Part shown: piece by piece, positions 23,401 to 36,715 of the stretch
Layout: every line of letters starts with the position of its first letter
Position numbering within the stretch: position 1 is the stretch's first letter
DNA from: Apostichopus californicus
Lineage: Eukaryota; Echinodermata; Holothuroidea; Aspidochirotida; Stichopodidae
Assembly (NCBI GenBank): GCA_020650975.1
Contig: JAIPMN010185588.1
Coordinates: 1 to 61,409, forward strand
DNA length: 61,409 bases
Direction: 5' to 3'
Made by a program: the position numbers and the translations under genes
Notes under the pieces: generated by a model
Told to the model about the DNA's origin: nothing
The model's database searches: none
Seen by the model: only the letters and a program-made list of their open reading frames with translations

Positions 23401-24750
23401 TGTTTGCTTCACATTCAACTTTTAATAAACTGATTTATCGCGTGTTTGTTACTTTACGTTTGTCCGCTAACTGTTCACATAGTAACAGAAGATACTACAA
23501 TGAAGACCCAATCAACCCGATTAAACTGAAAAGTAGTAATTAATTAATTTAAGTAAACACTCAAGGATACGAAGTATTTCAAGATCATAACATAACATAT
23601 TTAAAGAGATATATTTTAAAAAGTGGATCGTGTTATTTAATTGAAAAAAAAACACGATGTTTTCGAAAGTTAAGATCATAAACATTACTCCCATTAGGAA
23701 TATCTACAAACACAAAGGAAGAAAGATTTTTTTTTTCATTTTTGTAGAATTTTACTACAAGTTAAATCACACTCAAACCGGTAACTTAGGAATAAAATTG
23801 ATAATTCAGGAATATCGGTAAATTCCATGTGATGGTATTTAAATAAAGTGAATTAGCTTTTAGTGCTTGAAGAAATATCCAGAGATAGACATCATCATTT
23901 ACACAAATCTTATTACTTGGAAATAATTAAAATTCACGTTGCATCGTAGGATTTCGTTCAATAATTAAATAATTTGTTAATTAAAATATTAGTTCAAGTC
24001 TCATCAACCGTTCTCTCTTGAAGCATGAAATTGATCTACATCTGCTTCTCTAAACTGCATCTTACATATCAGTAACAACTTATTTATTGAATTATAAATT
24101 CTTCAAAAATCCTTAAACTTTAAAAACTCCTTGCATTAGTTTAAGTAGAGGTTTCCTTTTCGTGATTCCTATTACATTAGTGACTACAATTTAAATTTTC
24201 ATTACATTTTCCTTCTGAAGTTCAAAATAAAACACAATTAAATAAATGTGATCAATATATTTCTTCAAAAGATAGAATAATCTCAATGTTTGATTAACCG
24301 ATCTTTGTTACCTTCTCATCCCGTCTTAGAGATGTATGTCCGAATAATTAATAAATTAAAATTGCTTCAATCTATTCATTTATATCCTTGCATTCTAATA
24401 TGATTAATTCTTACAAGCTATAAGCCTTTCATTAATCATTTTATCGTCCAAAAATAAAACTAATCCTATAATATTTCATGATCGATCTATTTCCTCTATT
24501 CTCATCCATTCATTTTTTGTATTTTTTGTATTTGAATCCCCTTAACTAAAACCAATTCCTTATTTTCGTTCCATAAATGTATTCCTTTTTACCCAAACAA
24601 TACAACCTAATTTTCCTTGCTTATCGCTTTAAGTTTCCTTTATTTTTATTTTTTATTTTTTATTATTTATAATATCATAATAATTATTATAATCCTAACC
24701 AAATCCATTCTAATTATCTCTATCTACTCTATTATCAGTAACTCTATTCT
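20500..24750. other. Long AT-rich non-coding stretch
   Basis: No exon chain, domain or strong repeat was recognised. AT content rises towards 24.7 kb. It probably represents intron or 5' flank of the LRR gene that follows. Confidence 0.5.
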
Positions 24751-24760
24751 TTCATTTTAG

Positions 24761-24969
24761 ATTCCTATCTCATGTGTGTATCTATGGTCCTGCTCTCCTA
24801 GAGTTGATGAGTCTGGTCTGAACCTTATCCTTCAGTCTGGTCTCTCTCTCTCTATCCTGAGTTCTCTCCAGAAGCTGTTGATCACTGACATCGACAGGAG
24901 ACTAACTAATAAAGAGTTGGCGGCCATTTTGTCTTACTCCTCACAGTGTACAAGCTTGAAGGAGCTGGA
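24761..24969 (+). CDS. NLR-type leucine-rich-repeat exon
   Basis: The exon is bounded by acceptor TTCTTTCATTTTAG and donor GTAAGT. It encodes 69 full codons, starting IPISCVYLWSC, with SPRVDESGLNLILQSGLSLS, a hydrophobic LSSLQKLLI stretch, LTNKELAAILSYSSQCTSL and KELE. The leucine spacing, the short cysteine-serine segments and the ~28-residue period match ribonuclease-inhibitor-type LRRs of NLR receptors, which are greatly expanded in echinoderms and sense intracellular danger signals. The upstream NACHT exons were not seen in the window, so this is the LRR tail of a gene starting further left, or an isolated fragment. The exon ends in phase 2 and continues in frame into 33546-33622. Confidence 0.7.
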
Positions 24970-26250
24970 GTAAGTATTCCGGTGTAGATGTAATAGAATC
25001 ATCATAACAGTTAAACAGGGAATTAATTTAATTCATAAAAAGTTATCCTTATTAAACCAACAATATACAATGTAAAGTCTGTTGTATTTTAATGTCATGT
25101 ATTGGATATAATTAGTTTAAGTGGATTTATTTGAATAAATTAGGCCACCGTCAAAGAAATTTTGTAAGGTGTTATGATAAATAAACGGGAATATTTTAAA
25201 AGGGTGTTGGTAAGAGAGGGTGGAGGGGTGGGTTTGGGTTTTTGTTTAAACGTTCTTCGTTTAGAACATTGATAGCGTTTATCTCAGATATGGGTTATAA
25301 AATGACAGTAATGTTTATTAGGATCAAACAAAAGTTATATACACGAGGTATTTTGATTCTAATAATTCTAGTGAGTATAACGAATATTCTAAAATAGAGT
25401 TTTTGAGTTTTATAAGTAATAAATGTTACGTTTGAAGTTAAAACCTCCAAAAAATGTTCTTTTCTAACATATTTTCAATATAAAAGTAGTTAATGATGGC
25501 CATAAAAAATAGCAAACAATTATAAATTTAATGTTCAAAACCCACGAAATAAATTTTACTACTCTAGCAAAACTGAAATGTATACCAAACAAGCAATAAA
25601 ATATTTTAGTTGTCGCAGTTTCTAAACTAGATAATAAAAATAAGTTAATAAATAAATATTAAAACAAAAAGAAGAACAAAGTTATTGTAACTAAGTTATT
25701 TATAAAGGTCAATTTTTTGGGGGGGTTATTACAATACCAATCATGTTAGGCAAATTTGCATCTCATAAATTCCAGCGGTAAACATTTAATCCACTCAGAA
25801 ATACAACAACGTCTTCTGTATATTTTGAAATATAATGTAATGCTAAATCAGTTAAACTAATATTTTATTTCACTTAAAGAATAAGAAAACACAGCTGGAA
25901 CATCTAAAGCTTCATCTTTTTAGAGATTACAAATTTATACCAAAAAAAATCATTAAAACATTCCCGTTGATAAAAAATGTAATTCTCGAACTTAATATTA
26001 CTTGGTACTTGTATCAACCATAAAATCCCTACTTTTTCCTAAACAATTTAATGTCGTTGATCCCCCCCCCCCCCGCCCTTACACTCATTAGTCATTGGAA
26101 CATCAGTTTCACTCAATGTAATAAACATATGTAAGTATTCTCTTTCTAGACTATTCATGTTCTATCCCAATCCCCGTGTTTAGTTTCCTCCTCAGTAAGT
26201 TTAGTATAACCACTTCCACCATTTAGACGCACTACCTGTTCCCGACACCG
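24970..26250. other. Intron sequence, nothing recognised
   Basis: AT-rich intron of the LRR gene with short homopolymer runs (a C run at about 26060). No exon or repeat family was identified. Confidence 0.5.
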
Positions 26251-27070
26251 CCCCTATGGAAAGCCATTTCAACATTTAATCGGGAATTTGAGATATCTTA
26301 AATTGTTTCTTATTTTAGATATCTAAACTTCTATTTCAGATATCAAATATTAAATTCGAGATATCTTAAACTTATTTCGAGATATCTGAAATTTTATTTC
26401 AGATATCTGAAATTGAATTCGAGATATCTAAAATAGATTTCGAGATATCTGACATTATAATTCAGATATCTGAAATTGAATTCGAGATATCTGAAATTGA
26501 ATTCGAGATATCCGAAATTGAATTCTAGATATCTGAAATTCTATTTCAGATATCTGAAATTGAATTCGAGATATCTGAAATTGAATTCGAGATATCTGCA
26601 ATTGAATTCGAGATATCTGAAATGCATATGCAGAAATTCCCGATTAAATGTTAAAATTTCACGTATGGAAAGCCATTTTAACATTTAATAGGGAATTTTC
26701 AGATATCTGAAATTGGATTCGAGATATCTGTAATTGAATTCGAGATATCTGAAATTCTATTTCAGATATCTAAAATTGAATTCGAGATATCTGCAATTGA
26801 ATTCGAGATATCTGCAATTCTATTTCAGATATCTGAAATTGAATTCGAGATATCTGAAATTCTATATCAGACATCTGAAATAGAATTGCAGATATCTTGA
26901 ATTCAATTTCAGATATCTCGAATTCAATTTCAGATATCTGAAATTCTCTGGTATTTCGAGATATCTGAAATTGATTTTAAGATATCTGCAATTATTTGTA
27001 GATATCTGAAATTATTTCGAGATATCTGAAATTCCTTATTAAATGTTAAAACGGCTTTCCATATGCCCCT
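26250..27070. mobile_element. Two adjoining foldback/MITE copies built of GATATC/GAATTC modules
   Basis: The block is almost entirely made of GATATCTGAAATTGAATTCGA-like units in both orientations, so every module carries palindromic GATATC and GAATTC. The outer ends are inverted: TATGGAAAGCC at 26255 and GGCTTTCCATA at 27053-27063, each next to an AACATTTAAT / ATTAAATGTT pair. An internal end, TATGGAAAGCC at about 26665, shows that two elements abut. GCCCCT flanks both outer ends (26250-26255 and 27065-27070) and could be the target duplication. A 70-codon frame of repeated NSRYLKL-like words is a by-product of the repeat. Confidence 0.75.
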
Positions 27071-27871
27071 CCCTTCGCTCTCCCCTTCATATATAGATGC
27101 ATATGTATGTTTTTAAAAAAAAAATCCAATCCATTCCATGTTTCTACCCGATAGCATCATCGCCGGTTTAGTACACAGTAGGCCTACTCTGCTTCTACAA
27201 TAGTTTTCTGTACAAATACACAGAGCTTACATTATACAGTCGAATGATTCAAACAATTTATTTTCTAAAGCAAGTCAATAGTGTGAATGACACACCTGGA
27301 ACTCCCGTAAATACATCATGAGCATAATAATTGATAACTCGAGCCAGTTAAAGCCGATGAATAGAAATAGGTCACGAGCCACTTGTAAATTGTACCCCTC
27401 CCAAATATTTTCAGTGAACGTGTCAAAGTAACCATGGAAACAGACATTAAGTAGGTCAGTGGCAGTACATCAGTGACTACGAATCATCCATTGTTGAAAT
27501 CCTCCGAACAACATAGTATTATTTGGTCACAAGCCTTGTTAAAGGATACGTTGCGCCTTTACTTTTGGTTATTATTTTAAGTTTGTAAATTGCTTTCCTT
27601 GGTTTTTTACCAAATGCAAACCGATCGGAGGAAACTTGAATATAGGAGGGTTTATAGACAACATACAGTTACGAATACAGTTTAAAAGAAGGAATGATTC
27701 TTGTTATGTTCAGTTTCTCTTCTTGAATTGAATTGAAGTTGGACTTCTCGTTGTTAGGAATCTGACTAGATAACACATTATTGTGTACTTCACAGTTTAG
27801 CAGGTAGAAGGTAGTGAACGTATATTTAAATAAAAAATATTTGTGTTATTTTTCCCATTGTTTATCTCCAG

Positions 27872-27902
27872 ACTTGAAAATTACGGTATTAAACGCTTTC
27901 CC
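27872..27902 (+). pseudogene. Possible truncated LRR-like exon
   Basis: A good acceptor (TTGTTTATCTCCAG) precedes ACTTGAAAATTACGG. Joined to the phase-2 end of the exon at 24969, the reading is LENYGIKRFP then a stop, and no donor follows before an inverted-repeat element begins at about 27.9 kb. It may be an exon cut off by an insertion, or chance. Confidence 0.2.
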
Positions 27903-27924
27903 TAAACGGACACTATACTGGATC

Positions 27925-29440
27925 GTTTCTAGTCTTCGATCGATTAAATGGTAATCGGTTAGTACCGATTATCGATTAGTTCATGTGACAATCGGGCCAA
28001 TGCCTATTACCTATCATTTCATCGTTTTCGTGGAACTGGCCTATGCATGGTTACCAACTTCTAGGCCAATATAATCAAAGATGTTAATGCATGACTTAAC
28101 GTTCCACTGTAAAGCAAATAAAGAACACTGTGATACATATATAGGGCGCTGTACGTTTATAACGATAAGTCGCATTATTGCAATCCCACCACAACACAGT
28201 AAATGGTAGTGCTGTACAGACTACAGAAGGGGGGGGGGGTAGTAGCCATTGGCAACGAAATGCAAAAAAAGAAGTTAGCGGCAGCTTTTACAACTGGTAT
28301 TAGAACCATATCAGTGTTGCAACTCCAACGTAAATAATGTAAGAAGAAGACCGAACGGAAATAAAATATTCGTAATTTCGTAATCTGATATCGAAATATA
28401 AAATCTGACATGAAAAATAAAACAATCCCGGACGTTTGCTTCAAGTTTGCAAAGGTTACCATCTGCGATGGGAAACTTCCGATCGAACGTTGTTTCAAAC
28501 GATTAATCACAGTAAGTCAATGGCGCCTTTCCTTTGACTTAACTGCATGCGAGAGAAATAACACACTCAAGCCCCATTGACTTTGTCGCGCGTGTCGCTG
28601 GAAATCAGACTTGTTTTAGTCGCTTACGGGGGTTCAGTTACTGAAAGGGGTTATGTTAGCACGTATGGTACATTCGGGAAAAAAATTGCTACGTGTTTGT
28701 CGCAAAAATATGCGTAAATGTGTTAGCCTAATCACAAAATACTGTAATGCAGTAAAACTCCTGAGGACCGTCGCCAAACATATTTAGTGAATTTTAGGAG
28801 TATTTGGCGCCTTGATTTCATAATTTTATCGCGTTTGTAAAATTTTGGGCGCATTTGCAATCTGAACAGTCATGATGCTCAACCGTTCTTTAGCTAGACT
28901 AGCCTAATGTACATAGAACTCACAATGAACAAAGCCTAATGTTATTGTTTTCACTTTCCAGTTTTCACGTACCGTGAAACGGCCAATAGTGGTTAAAAAG
29001 TATATTGTTTTGGTTTTAAATTTAGTCAAGACAATCAATCTTTCTTATTAATTGTTAAACATGGATAAAAGGAGGTTTTGTTAGATGCAATGAGTGAATT
29101 ATTACTTCGTCCCCCTACTGCGGGTATACTGTATGGTGTTAACTGCCAAAACTGGATAATGTATCGAAGAGCATTAGTACAATCTCGCGTGAGGGACTTG
29201 CAATACCATTACTTTACCCTGCTTTCAATGGCGTTGAATGGAATAAACTACATTCCTTTCCAGTTTTGGTTGTGGTGAATCAAAAGCTCGGAAAAATACA
29301 ATTCTTTATGTGGAACGTAATAATCGATTCCGCATAATCGGTAGCGCATTGGATTTTGCCGATGCCGATTATTTACCGATTGTCTAATAATAGGCCCGAT
29401 CCCGATTATCTAACCGATTATAGTCGAACACTTATCGTGT
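27925..29440. mobile_element. Possible ~1.5-kb inverted-repeat element with TAATCGG-rich ends
   Basis: The left part (27930-27990) holds GGTAATCGGTTAG and CCGATTATCGATTAG; the right part (29310-29430) holds the complements CCGATTATCTAACCGATTA and related words. These mirror each other imperfectly. The interior contains no recognised transposase. The exact ends and target duplications could not be fixed. Confidence 0.4.
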
Positions 29441-29449
29441 CACAGTTGA

Positions 29450-32400
29450 ATTTTATCGAATGTGTTAGACTGTTTAGCAGGAAAATAAATAACAAGGTTA
29501 TTAAGTATGTATTGAGAAGAAAAATTATGCGTGTCTTACAAATAGCTAAACAATAATAATAGGGTGGTTTAAAATCGTATTGATTTTTTTTTGTATAAAT
29601 TATGGTACGAGCTTAGTAGAAACCTCTTAAAAAAAGAGTGCTTAATAGCCTCCAATATAATCTGCGATATTAAATAGAGTCTTTGAAATTCTCATAAGGT
29701 ACCCTCGATTTGCCTCCTTTATTTGGCGTCCGAGACCGAATCGAAGTAAAGGAGATTGTACCAAATATGTGTAACTCGGAACTTACCAAACATATCAAAT
29801 ATCGTAGAACACTAAGTAACACATGTCATTTAATTATTGAGAGGTATTGTTCAAATCTGTAATGTTTGCCGCAAGAGAGTAATATATTATTTTATTGTCG
29901 ACCATTATAACGAAATTATTTAGAAAATTATATTAATTTGGTTATTATTGTTTGTTAAGAACGAAATGAAAATCCTGCTAAGCATTGCAGAATTACTGAA
30001 TAGAATTGCGCGAAGGCAAAATACATTTCCCATACAAATTTGTATTGTAAACAGAGAATATTTCAAAGGGATTGTACCGTTATTCAAACAACGGTGTTAT
30101 CCATTTCTACATTGAAAATAGCAAACAAATACTTGAATTGAGTTTTCCCCCTCCCGTCCCGCACCACGCTCAACTAACTTTAGGCCTTAATGTTTAATTA
30201 ATATAAAGATATATAATTTTTGTGACATAAATTTAAAAATAGAATGTAAAGAAACCGAGATTAATGATACAATAAATCCACGGCTGAACTTGAAGGATGA
30301 CTATGTAGTATCGACCATACCTTTCCATCTTCACAAAACTATGATAAATTAGTACTCTTCTTAAAATGTCTCTCTCTCGACATTGATAAAAAGATTGAAA
30401 GGAATTCTCAACGCTTTGTCAAGTACTTCCTAACGATATTGGTTGTTTCTCACAAGTTTGGTACTTACGCTGTCACTGTATAAAACATTGACGTCATTTA
30501 CATTTGTCTTTGTTGATTTTTCAACCAGGCACGTGACCAGCATCATTATTGTGAGGGACCAGCATCATTAGTGTGAGGGGAACAGTATCGTCTTTTGTCC
30601 TCGTCTTAAGAGTCAGAAGTTTTTTTAAGGCTTACATTGTTATGACTTTTTACAGCACTGTATAGTGTCTACCCTTTGTGACATAATTTTCTTCGGAAGG
30701 AGGGGGGCTTCAAATATGACATCGTCCGTTGGGAGATCTGGGAGGCACCTTTATGGAAAAAAAACACTAATTTTATTATATAGCCTACATGTGTACTTTG
30801 AATTTCTATGTCCGTTGTAGCTGTTACATTATATAAACGATCAATGAAACATTCCAAAGCGCCTCTTTTTACCAGTCAATACATTGATACAGAAAACCAG
30901 CTATTGTAAAGAAAACACTTTAACATGAAAACAAAAATTGCAACAGGTTAGTAAATATGCGTTTGTTATTTCAATTATATACGAGGTACGTAACCTATAT
31001 ATTTTCTTTCTATTCGCCGGAGTGATACTTCTCATGAAGCTGGGAAATGCAGGTATAATATAGGACGACACTGAACTAGACTTGATCATATTAACTGAAT
31101 ATTATGCACCGGTTACCGGTTAATCCCGATAATGTGATTTAATGCTCGCCAAACTCAACTTGTTGTAGTAAGAAATTTCACAGACAATATGTTTAGATAT
31201 GCACTGTATCCTTCTCTTAGATTTGACGTGAACAGCATATTAACAGGGCTGTCAAATATTCTTTTGATATAATACACACTGGTTTTATTATTGCTGTCTC
31301 AGCACTTGGGTTAGTTGAGACAAACTGAAATACTTATTGGCTTGATGAGTCGCCATATTGAACGGGGAAGTTGGTATTATAACGAATTTCTAATTTGACA
31401 ATATTTCACCAAACTCATAGTAATTATAATAAATAATCATATGCTACAACAAAGGTTCAATGTTTCACACCCTCCGTCTACCCCTACCACAGGATCGGTT
31501 AAATCATATCGGCCCAATGCAAGATATATGTGTAGTCGATCCTTAATGGCTGAAAATATTTGTGCTGGTATGAAAACAGCAAGTGTTGTAAACTCCCCAT
31601 ATATCACAACACATCCATATATCTTTGGTATATTAACTTGTAGTTACCATTTATAAAGACACGGCAAATGTTTGCGATGTAACCGTCCATTTACCGTGTC
31701 AGGGGCGACGGAGCCGTGAAAAAAACTGGGAGTGTTGATTGGGCACATACTTCTCCACTCTTCTGATTAACCTGAAAATTGGCCTCCGTTTGTTAATGGA
31801 AAGAACCAGTTCCTACTTTTGTTATTAAAACTGGGGGTGGGAGAGTGCCCCACCCCCACAGTAAATTTGGGGACGCGATGGGCGACGGTGAAAAATCAAA
31901 GGGAGCAAAACATATATGTAAATATATACCTGAAGCTGGGCGTGGGGCTGATGATGGGGAGGGGGTCAGTCTTTGGAGTGAGCGATAAAAATAGAGAGAA
32001 AACGTTTGTGTTACGACCTAACGGTATCAGGTTCGACTTTCCCGAACTTGTCATCTCCTATATTTAGTAGACGTGGGTAAACTGCATATATAATAATGTC
32101 AATACTGAGTAGTTTATCGTTATTTAGGAACTTTGAGGGTCATTTGAGGTCAACAGGACACAACACTTAGAAACCTCGAAACGACATGATCTCAGCAGTA
32201 CCAAATAGATTAATCTTTTATTTAATATATTACTCATATTTACAAGGTGATACATATCAACTAGGTCAAAGTATGGGCGTAGAACCCATGAGGGGGGTGG
32301 GGTGTTTTGTCGTCCCCACCCCCTACACTTCTGAAAATGCATGCTCTCGTTGACTTTAACATTTTCACACAGTACAGTTTTGGCTAGTGAGGTTCTGACC

Positions 32401-33545
32401 CCACACTTTTGAATACGGATCTATATACACCCATGCGCAACGTTCTCTACACCTATCTGACACTGAAAAAAAACTGCAAACATATATCTCAGCTGCAGAC
32501 CTACGTCAGTGGATAAGTATATTCTAAGCCAAGGAACAATGCCGATGACTTTCTTGTCATTTCATTGTTAATTCTTTATAGGTTTTCCTGCAGCACTCAT
32601 CAGGTGTGTTTTTTTTTTAATTGGGGGGGGGGGGAAGCAACTCATAAATTTGTATCAATGACGAAATAAAAAAGAATGAAGTGTAATAAAATTATAAAAG
32701 GGTGATATTGAATACATACTTAAATAATAAGGAACATTGGTATATCTGCTTTTTTAAATGTAAATGTAACAGTTTGTGTTGATCCTTTTCCTGAAATAAC
32801 CCGAGATGACCAGTTGGTTCGCCCAGTAAAGAATATTGCTATGTCCTCGACCCTCCTACCCCTCTCCCTTCCATTAATTTTCCGTTTCAGTGAAAGTTTT
32901 CGTCATCCCACCATAGCGTTGAAAAACTTACTTTGTAGCACCTTAAAGTATTTGAAGATTAAGAAACAACATTTCAGCTTTATTATTAATTATTTCCAGA
33001 TTTCATATTTTACCATTGAACTTGACCAATCTCAGACATTTAAGTTTCATTTAGAGTGAGAAGTAGTAACGAAGACGAACTATAAAAACAATAAATTTAC
33101 CAAAAATAACACACGATGTAAATCATGTGATCAAAGCGGAATAGGGCATGCGGTTGTTACAAGGAACCTGTATTACTCCGTTTGTTTTGTACACTGTTGT
33201 ATTTCTACATGACTAAACAACTTTATATTAATTTTGTAAACAATTAGCCAATTCTGATAATGCGGACGTCTATCCTTGTCACAATTACTATCAATCACAT
33301 ACATTTGCATACAGCAGTTCCAACTACCATCATAATTATCTACATTAATATACCCATTTAATTTATTTTTCGTGGAATCGTTGAAATACAAGACTCAGAA
33401 TGATCAATCAGGTGTGATTATTTCATCGTTATTTGTTGTTAACTTTGTTTATCTTCAATGGTTTAATAAACAATGAACCTGACTAGGAGGACATCCTCTA
33501 CGTCTTCTTCATCTTACACGATGATTACTCTGCTTCTCTCCATAG
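29450..33545. other. Intron sequence with GC-rich repeat remnants
   Basis: Mostly AT-rich DNA without recognised exons. At 31692-31905 and 32270-32345 there are G- and C-rich blocks (for example GGGGCGACGGAGCC and GGGCGTAGAACCCATGAGG) resembling fossil DNA-transposon sequence common in marine invertebrates. No boundaries could be set. Confidence 0.4.
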
Positions 33546-33622
33546 GTTTAAGTTTCACATTCTGCCATACACTATTCCGGTTGGATCCATTCCATCATCC
33601 TTGAAATCAAGACATTTGAAAG
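33546..33622 (+). CDS. Second LRR-gene exon
   Basis: A 77-bp exon with acceptor TTCTCTCCATAG and donor GTATTG. It joins in phase to the exon at 24761-24969: GA plus G restores glutamate and gives KELE-FKFHILPYTIPVGSIP, then SSLKSRHLK. The length of one LRR unit, the phase match and the reading IPVGSIPSSLKSR support a real continuation. It ends in phase 1; later exons are uncertain. Confidence 0.6.
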
Positions 33623-35431
33623 GTATTGTCACAATAACGTCATAATGGACACGTTTCAAATTTCGTACATTTATGTAAATGCTTTACCAACTATGTGAAT
33701 GTCTTTTGACTTGTTGATTGGTGTTGAATCACATACAAGAGTAATGGATTTGTATGAAGGAGACATCCAAAACAGAGTCTTGTGATGGTAAACAACACAC
33801 CGAATATTATATATTAAAAAACCCTTAATATTGCTAAGCTTAGTTGACCTAATTTCTCTCTTTCACGATCACTGCCCTATCAGATGTTTTTGTGAGTATA
33901 GTCATCACATCAATTGATGCTTTAAATCTCTTTCCCTAATGTAATGGAACCATACACTTTGGGCTTGGGTAATTTAATTACACTGCGACAATGATTGTAA
34001 TAAGGTTTTGGGAAGTTCTGTTGTGCTTTGCCCTTCCAATGGAAGTACATGTTCCACTACCTTTCAGAGTTTTTCAATCCCCTTCCCCTACACACCCACA
34101 TGCAAATACATCAACACATACGCTTAAACTATTCTTTCAATCTAAATTGCAGAATAAGCCGTGAAGTCTAATTTATTTCTTCTCCAAGCAAACGAAGTTT
34201 TTGTTTATCTGAAATTTGTGAGTCGCATTTCTAGGTTGAAAGTTGCGAGATCATCACAATACTTGACACATTCCTAAGTAGCCTATATTTATTTACACAG
34301 CGGCATTGATGTAAGTTATGCGAACTACAGCTAGTGGACTGGTGTAACTCAGGATTAGTGATATTTGAAATCGCGGATAAAGGTATAGGCCTACTGCATT
34401 ATTTTAGTTCTCGTCCGTGATCGCTTTGTAAACCGCAGTCTCTGAATACATTAAAAATAAAAGCAACATCTGTATCAGTGGATATCATTTGCCGTGACGA
34501 CGAAGAAAAATAGCGAACACTAGACAGAGACAAAAAATGTATCAGAACCGTAGGGAATAGATGTACCGTACTTGAAATATACTTTTTTGTAACATTAGCT
34601 CAGTATGATAACATCAAATACTTTATCGACGCAAATATAAAACACTCGTTCTTTTTTTTGTACAGGGGGTTGGTAAAACCAGCATGATTTCGGGGGGCGA
34701 GGAGGGGTCTGTGGGCCTTCCAAGAAAAGGGGTCACTTTAGACTCCAATGATACCCTCAAAAGCATAGTTTTTCCGTTGGTCGGCGCTTGAAAAGAGTAC
34801 AATATGAATGTATTGGCAAACGTTAACATCGATTATCACTTGAGAACTCAATTTCATAGGCATGCAAAAGCGGGTGTCGGGTGTCACAGACTTAAACGTA
34901 GGTTTCTTGAAATTTCTTAGAAACTTGGACAGACTTTTTGTTCAATGTCATAATTATGTACGTCCAGTCTTAATAGCAAGATGTTAGAGTATATATACTT
35001 TCCCCCTCCATAATGTACAAGTAGAAAGACTGATGTCTTTAGTCTTTATACAGTTGAAAACAAACAGACCTAAGAAAGTGGCTGGGAACAAGAAATATAA
35101 ATCTTAGTTTATACAACTGACATACTATTACGACATCGTAAATGTGATCACGTGATTATGAAGATGATTTGTCTAGTCTTGTAGCTCCATAATTGTTCTC
35201 AATAAAGTAATTTCAAATAATTTTATAGTTTTATTTTCTATTATCATAGTAAATTTCATGATCTGTAATGACGTCACTGATGTTGCGTGTTCTCTGATCA
35301 GTTCATCGTCTCATTGATTATTATTTTTGATATAAGCATCGAATACTCGACTATCATGATTTGGTTTTTTAACGTAGTCCAAGATTTGTCCCAATTTGAG
35401 TTGTTTCACATATTCTATGTAGGATAGGTCC

Positions 35432-35635
35432 ACAACTGATCTGTAATATTAATGAGATGATAACAATTATATACTGATTGGTTATATAACTAAGATGATA
35501 ATGGTTGTAAACTTATCAGGTAAAAAACCGAGATCATAATAATAGTAAACTGATCGGTAATCTTACTGATTGTAAGGATTATAAACAAATTTGGCCATAT
35601 TACTGAGATGATAATGATAGTAAACTGATAAGATC
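35432..35635. repeat. Degenerate ~50-bp tandem repeat
   Basis: Four to five units share ACTGAT(C/T)GGT, a TTACTGAGATGATAATGATAG-like block shortened or altered in each copy, and TAAACTGAT. Units lie at about 35432, 35480, 35530, 35570 and 35600. It is a decayed minisatellite. Confidence 0.5.
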
Positions 35636-35836
35636 AAATTTAAGAAATCAACTAGATTGATTACTCAGCTGATGTGAAGTTATCATCGAGGGCCAACATA
35701 ATCCGGTGAATATAATGTTTACAATTTCAATCCAGACCAATAAAGATTAAATCTGCACTGATACTGTCATTAGTCTTTTTCTTTTATTCATACAGTTTGG
35801 AATTATAGCTCACCTGATCGTCGTCTCAATTTGCAG

Positions 35837-35851
35837 ACCGGTCGATGGCAG
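35837..35851 (+). CDS. Possible 15-bp microexon of the LRR gene
   Basis: ACCGGTCGATGGCAG lies between a good acceptor (CTCAATTTGCAG) and a strong donor (GTAAGAG). Entered from the phase-1 end of the exon at 33622 it reads D-R-S-M-A and keeps phase 1. An acceptor at 43098 (CTTCTTTTCAG) would then give GL and a stop, which could end the protein. Splice strength is the only support. Confidence 0.3.
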
Positions 35852-36661
35852 GTAAGAGATAAATCACCTTTATGGCAGCAAATGCTGATAGTACAAGTCC
35901 TCCTTCTGTTTTTCCATTCACATTAATTATTAATACCAATATAATGACAACATTTGTCGGTTAAATTTACTTGATTGCTGTTAGTATTATAAAGGGTGGG
36001 GCGGGGGCTGGGGTTGTAGTCTGTATAAAATCTAACATGTTTAGTTCAACATGACTTCCAGATCCCTTACTCTTGCTTCTACTGCAGAACTTCGGTCTAA
36101 TTTACTTCCTTCTGACTCTGAATGCAGCCCGTGTTTCTCTCATCACTCAAATAACCACTTAATAATTCAAACAATTCTCCCAAAGTACATATTAATAACA
36201 AAGAAAAATATTGAGTTAGATTAAAGTAAGGAACAAAGTCAATGTGATTGTGTTTTTAGCTTCACTCCTCCATTACGTCTCAACTATTATATTGCTGATA
36301 ATTTACAATTTTGTTTATACTCTTAAACTTATTTATGGCAGCTGTACTGCATGCAAAGACACAGTTATGAGTTGAGGAAACTTGGTTCTAGTAGTTTCAG
36401 TTTGTAAAGATACAACGTTATCTTTCGCAACATTCAAAGAAAAGCGGAATTCAAATCGTTGTGCCAGAAAGAATAAAATAATTGAGGTTGGGAGCTGTAA
36501 TATAGAACGGGAGGGGAGGGGGGGGGGGTGGATGTTGAGGACATTGTTTTCCTGATTATCATTCAACGCTAACACACTAAGTTCTATACTGACACACCCT
36601 ATCACTTACATATCAGTGACACCGTTAATATTACAAGTATTGTAAAGATAGGTTTGACATA

Positions 36662-36711
36662 TTAACAATATTTTATACAACGATTGTAACAATTGTATAA
36701 AATATTGTTAA
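36662..36711. repeat. Perfect 19-bp inverted repeat (hairpin)
   Basis: TTAACAATATTTTATACAA at 36662-36680 is perfectly complemented at 36693-36711 with a 12-base loop. It ends only five bases before the minisatellite that follows. It may be a cruciform-forming site or the end of a small foldback element. Confidence 0.8.
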
Positions 36712-36715
36712 CCGA

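Noticed and set aside
26476-26688. 70-codon frame of NSRYLKL repeats as a repeat protein
   Set aside because: It is the translation of the palindromic GATATC/GAATTC array and crosses an internal element end.
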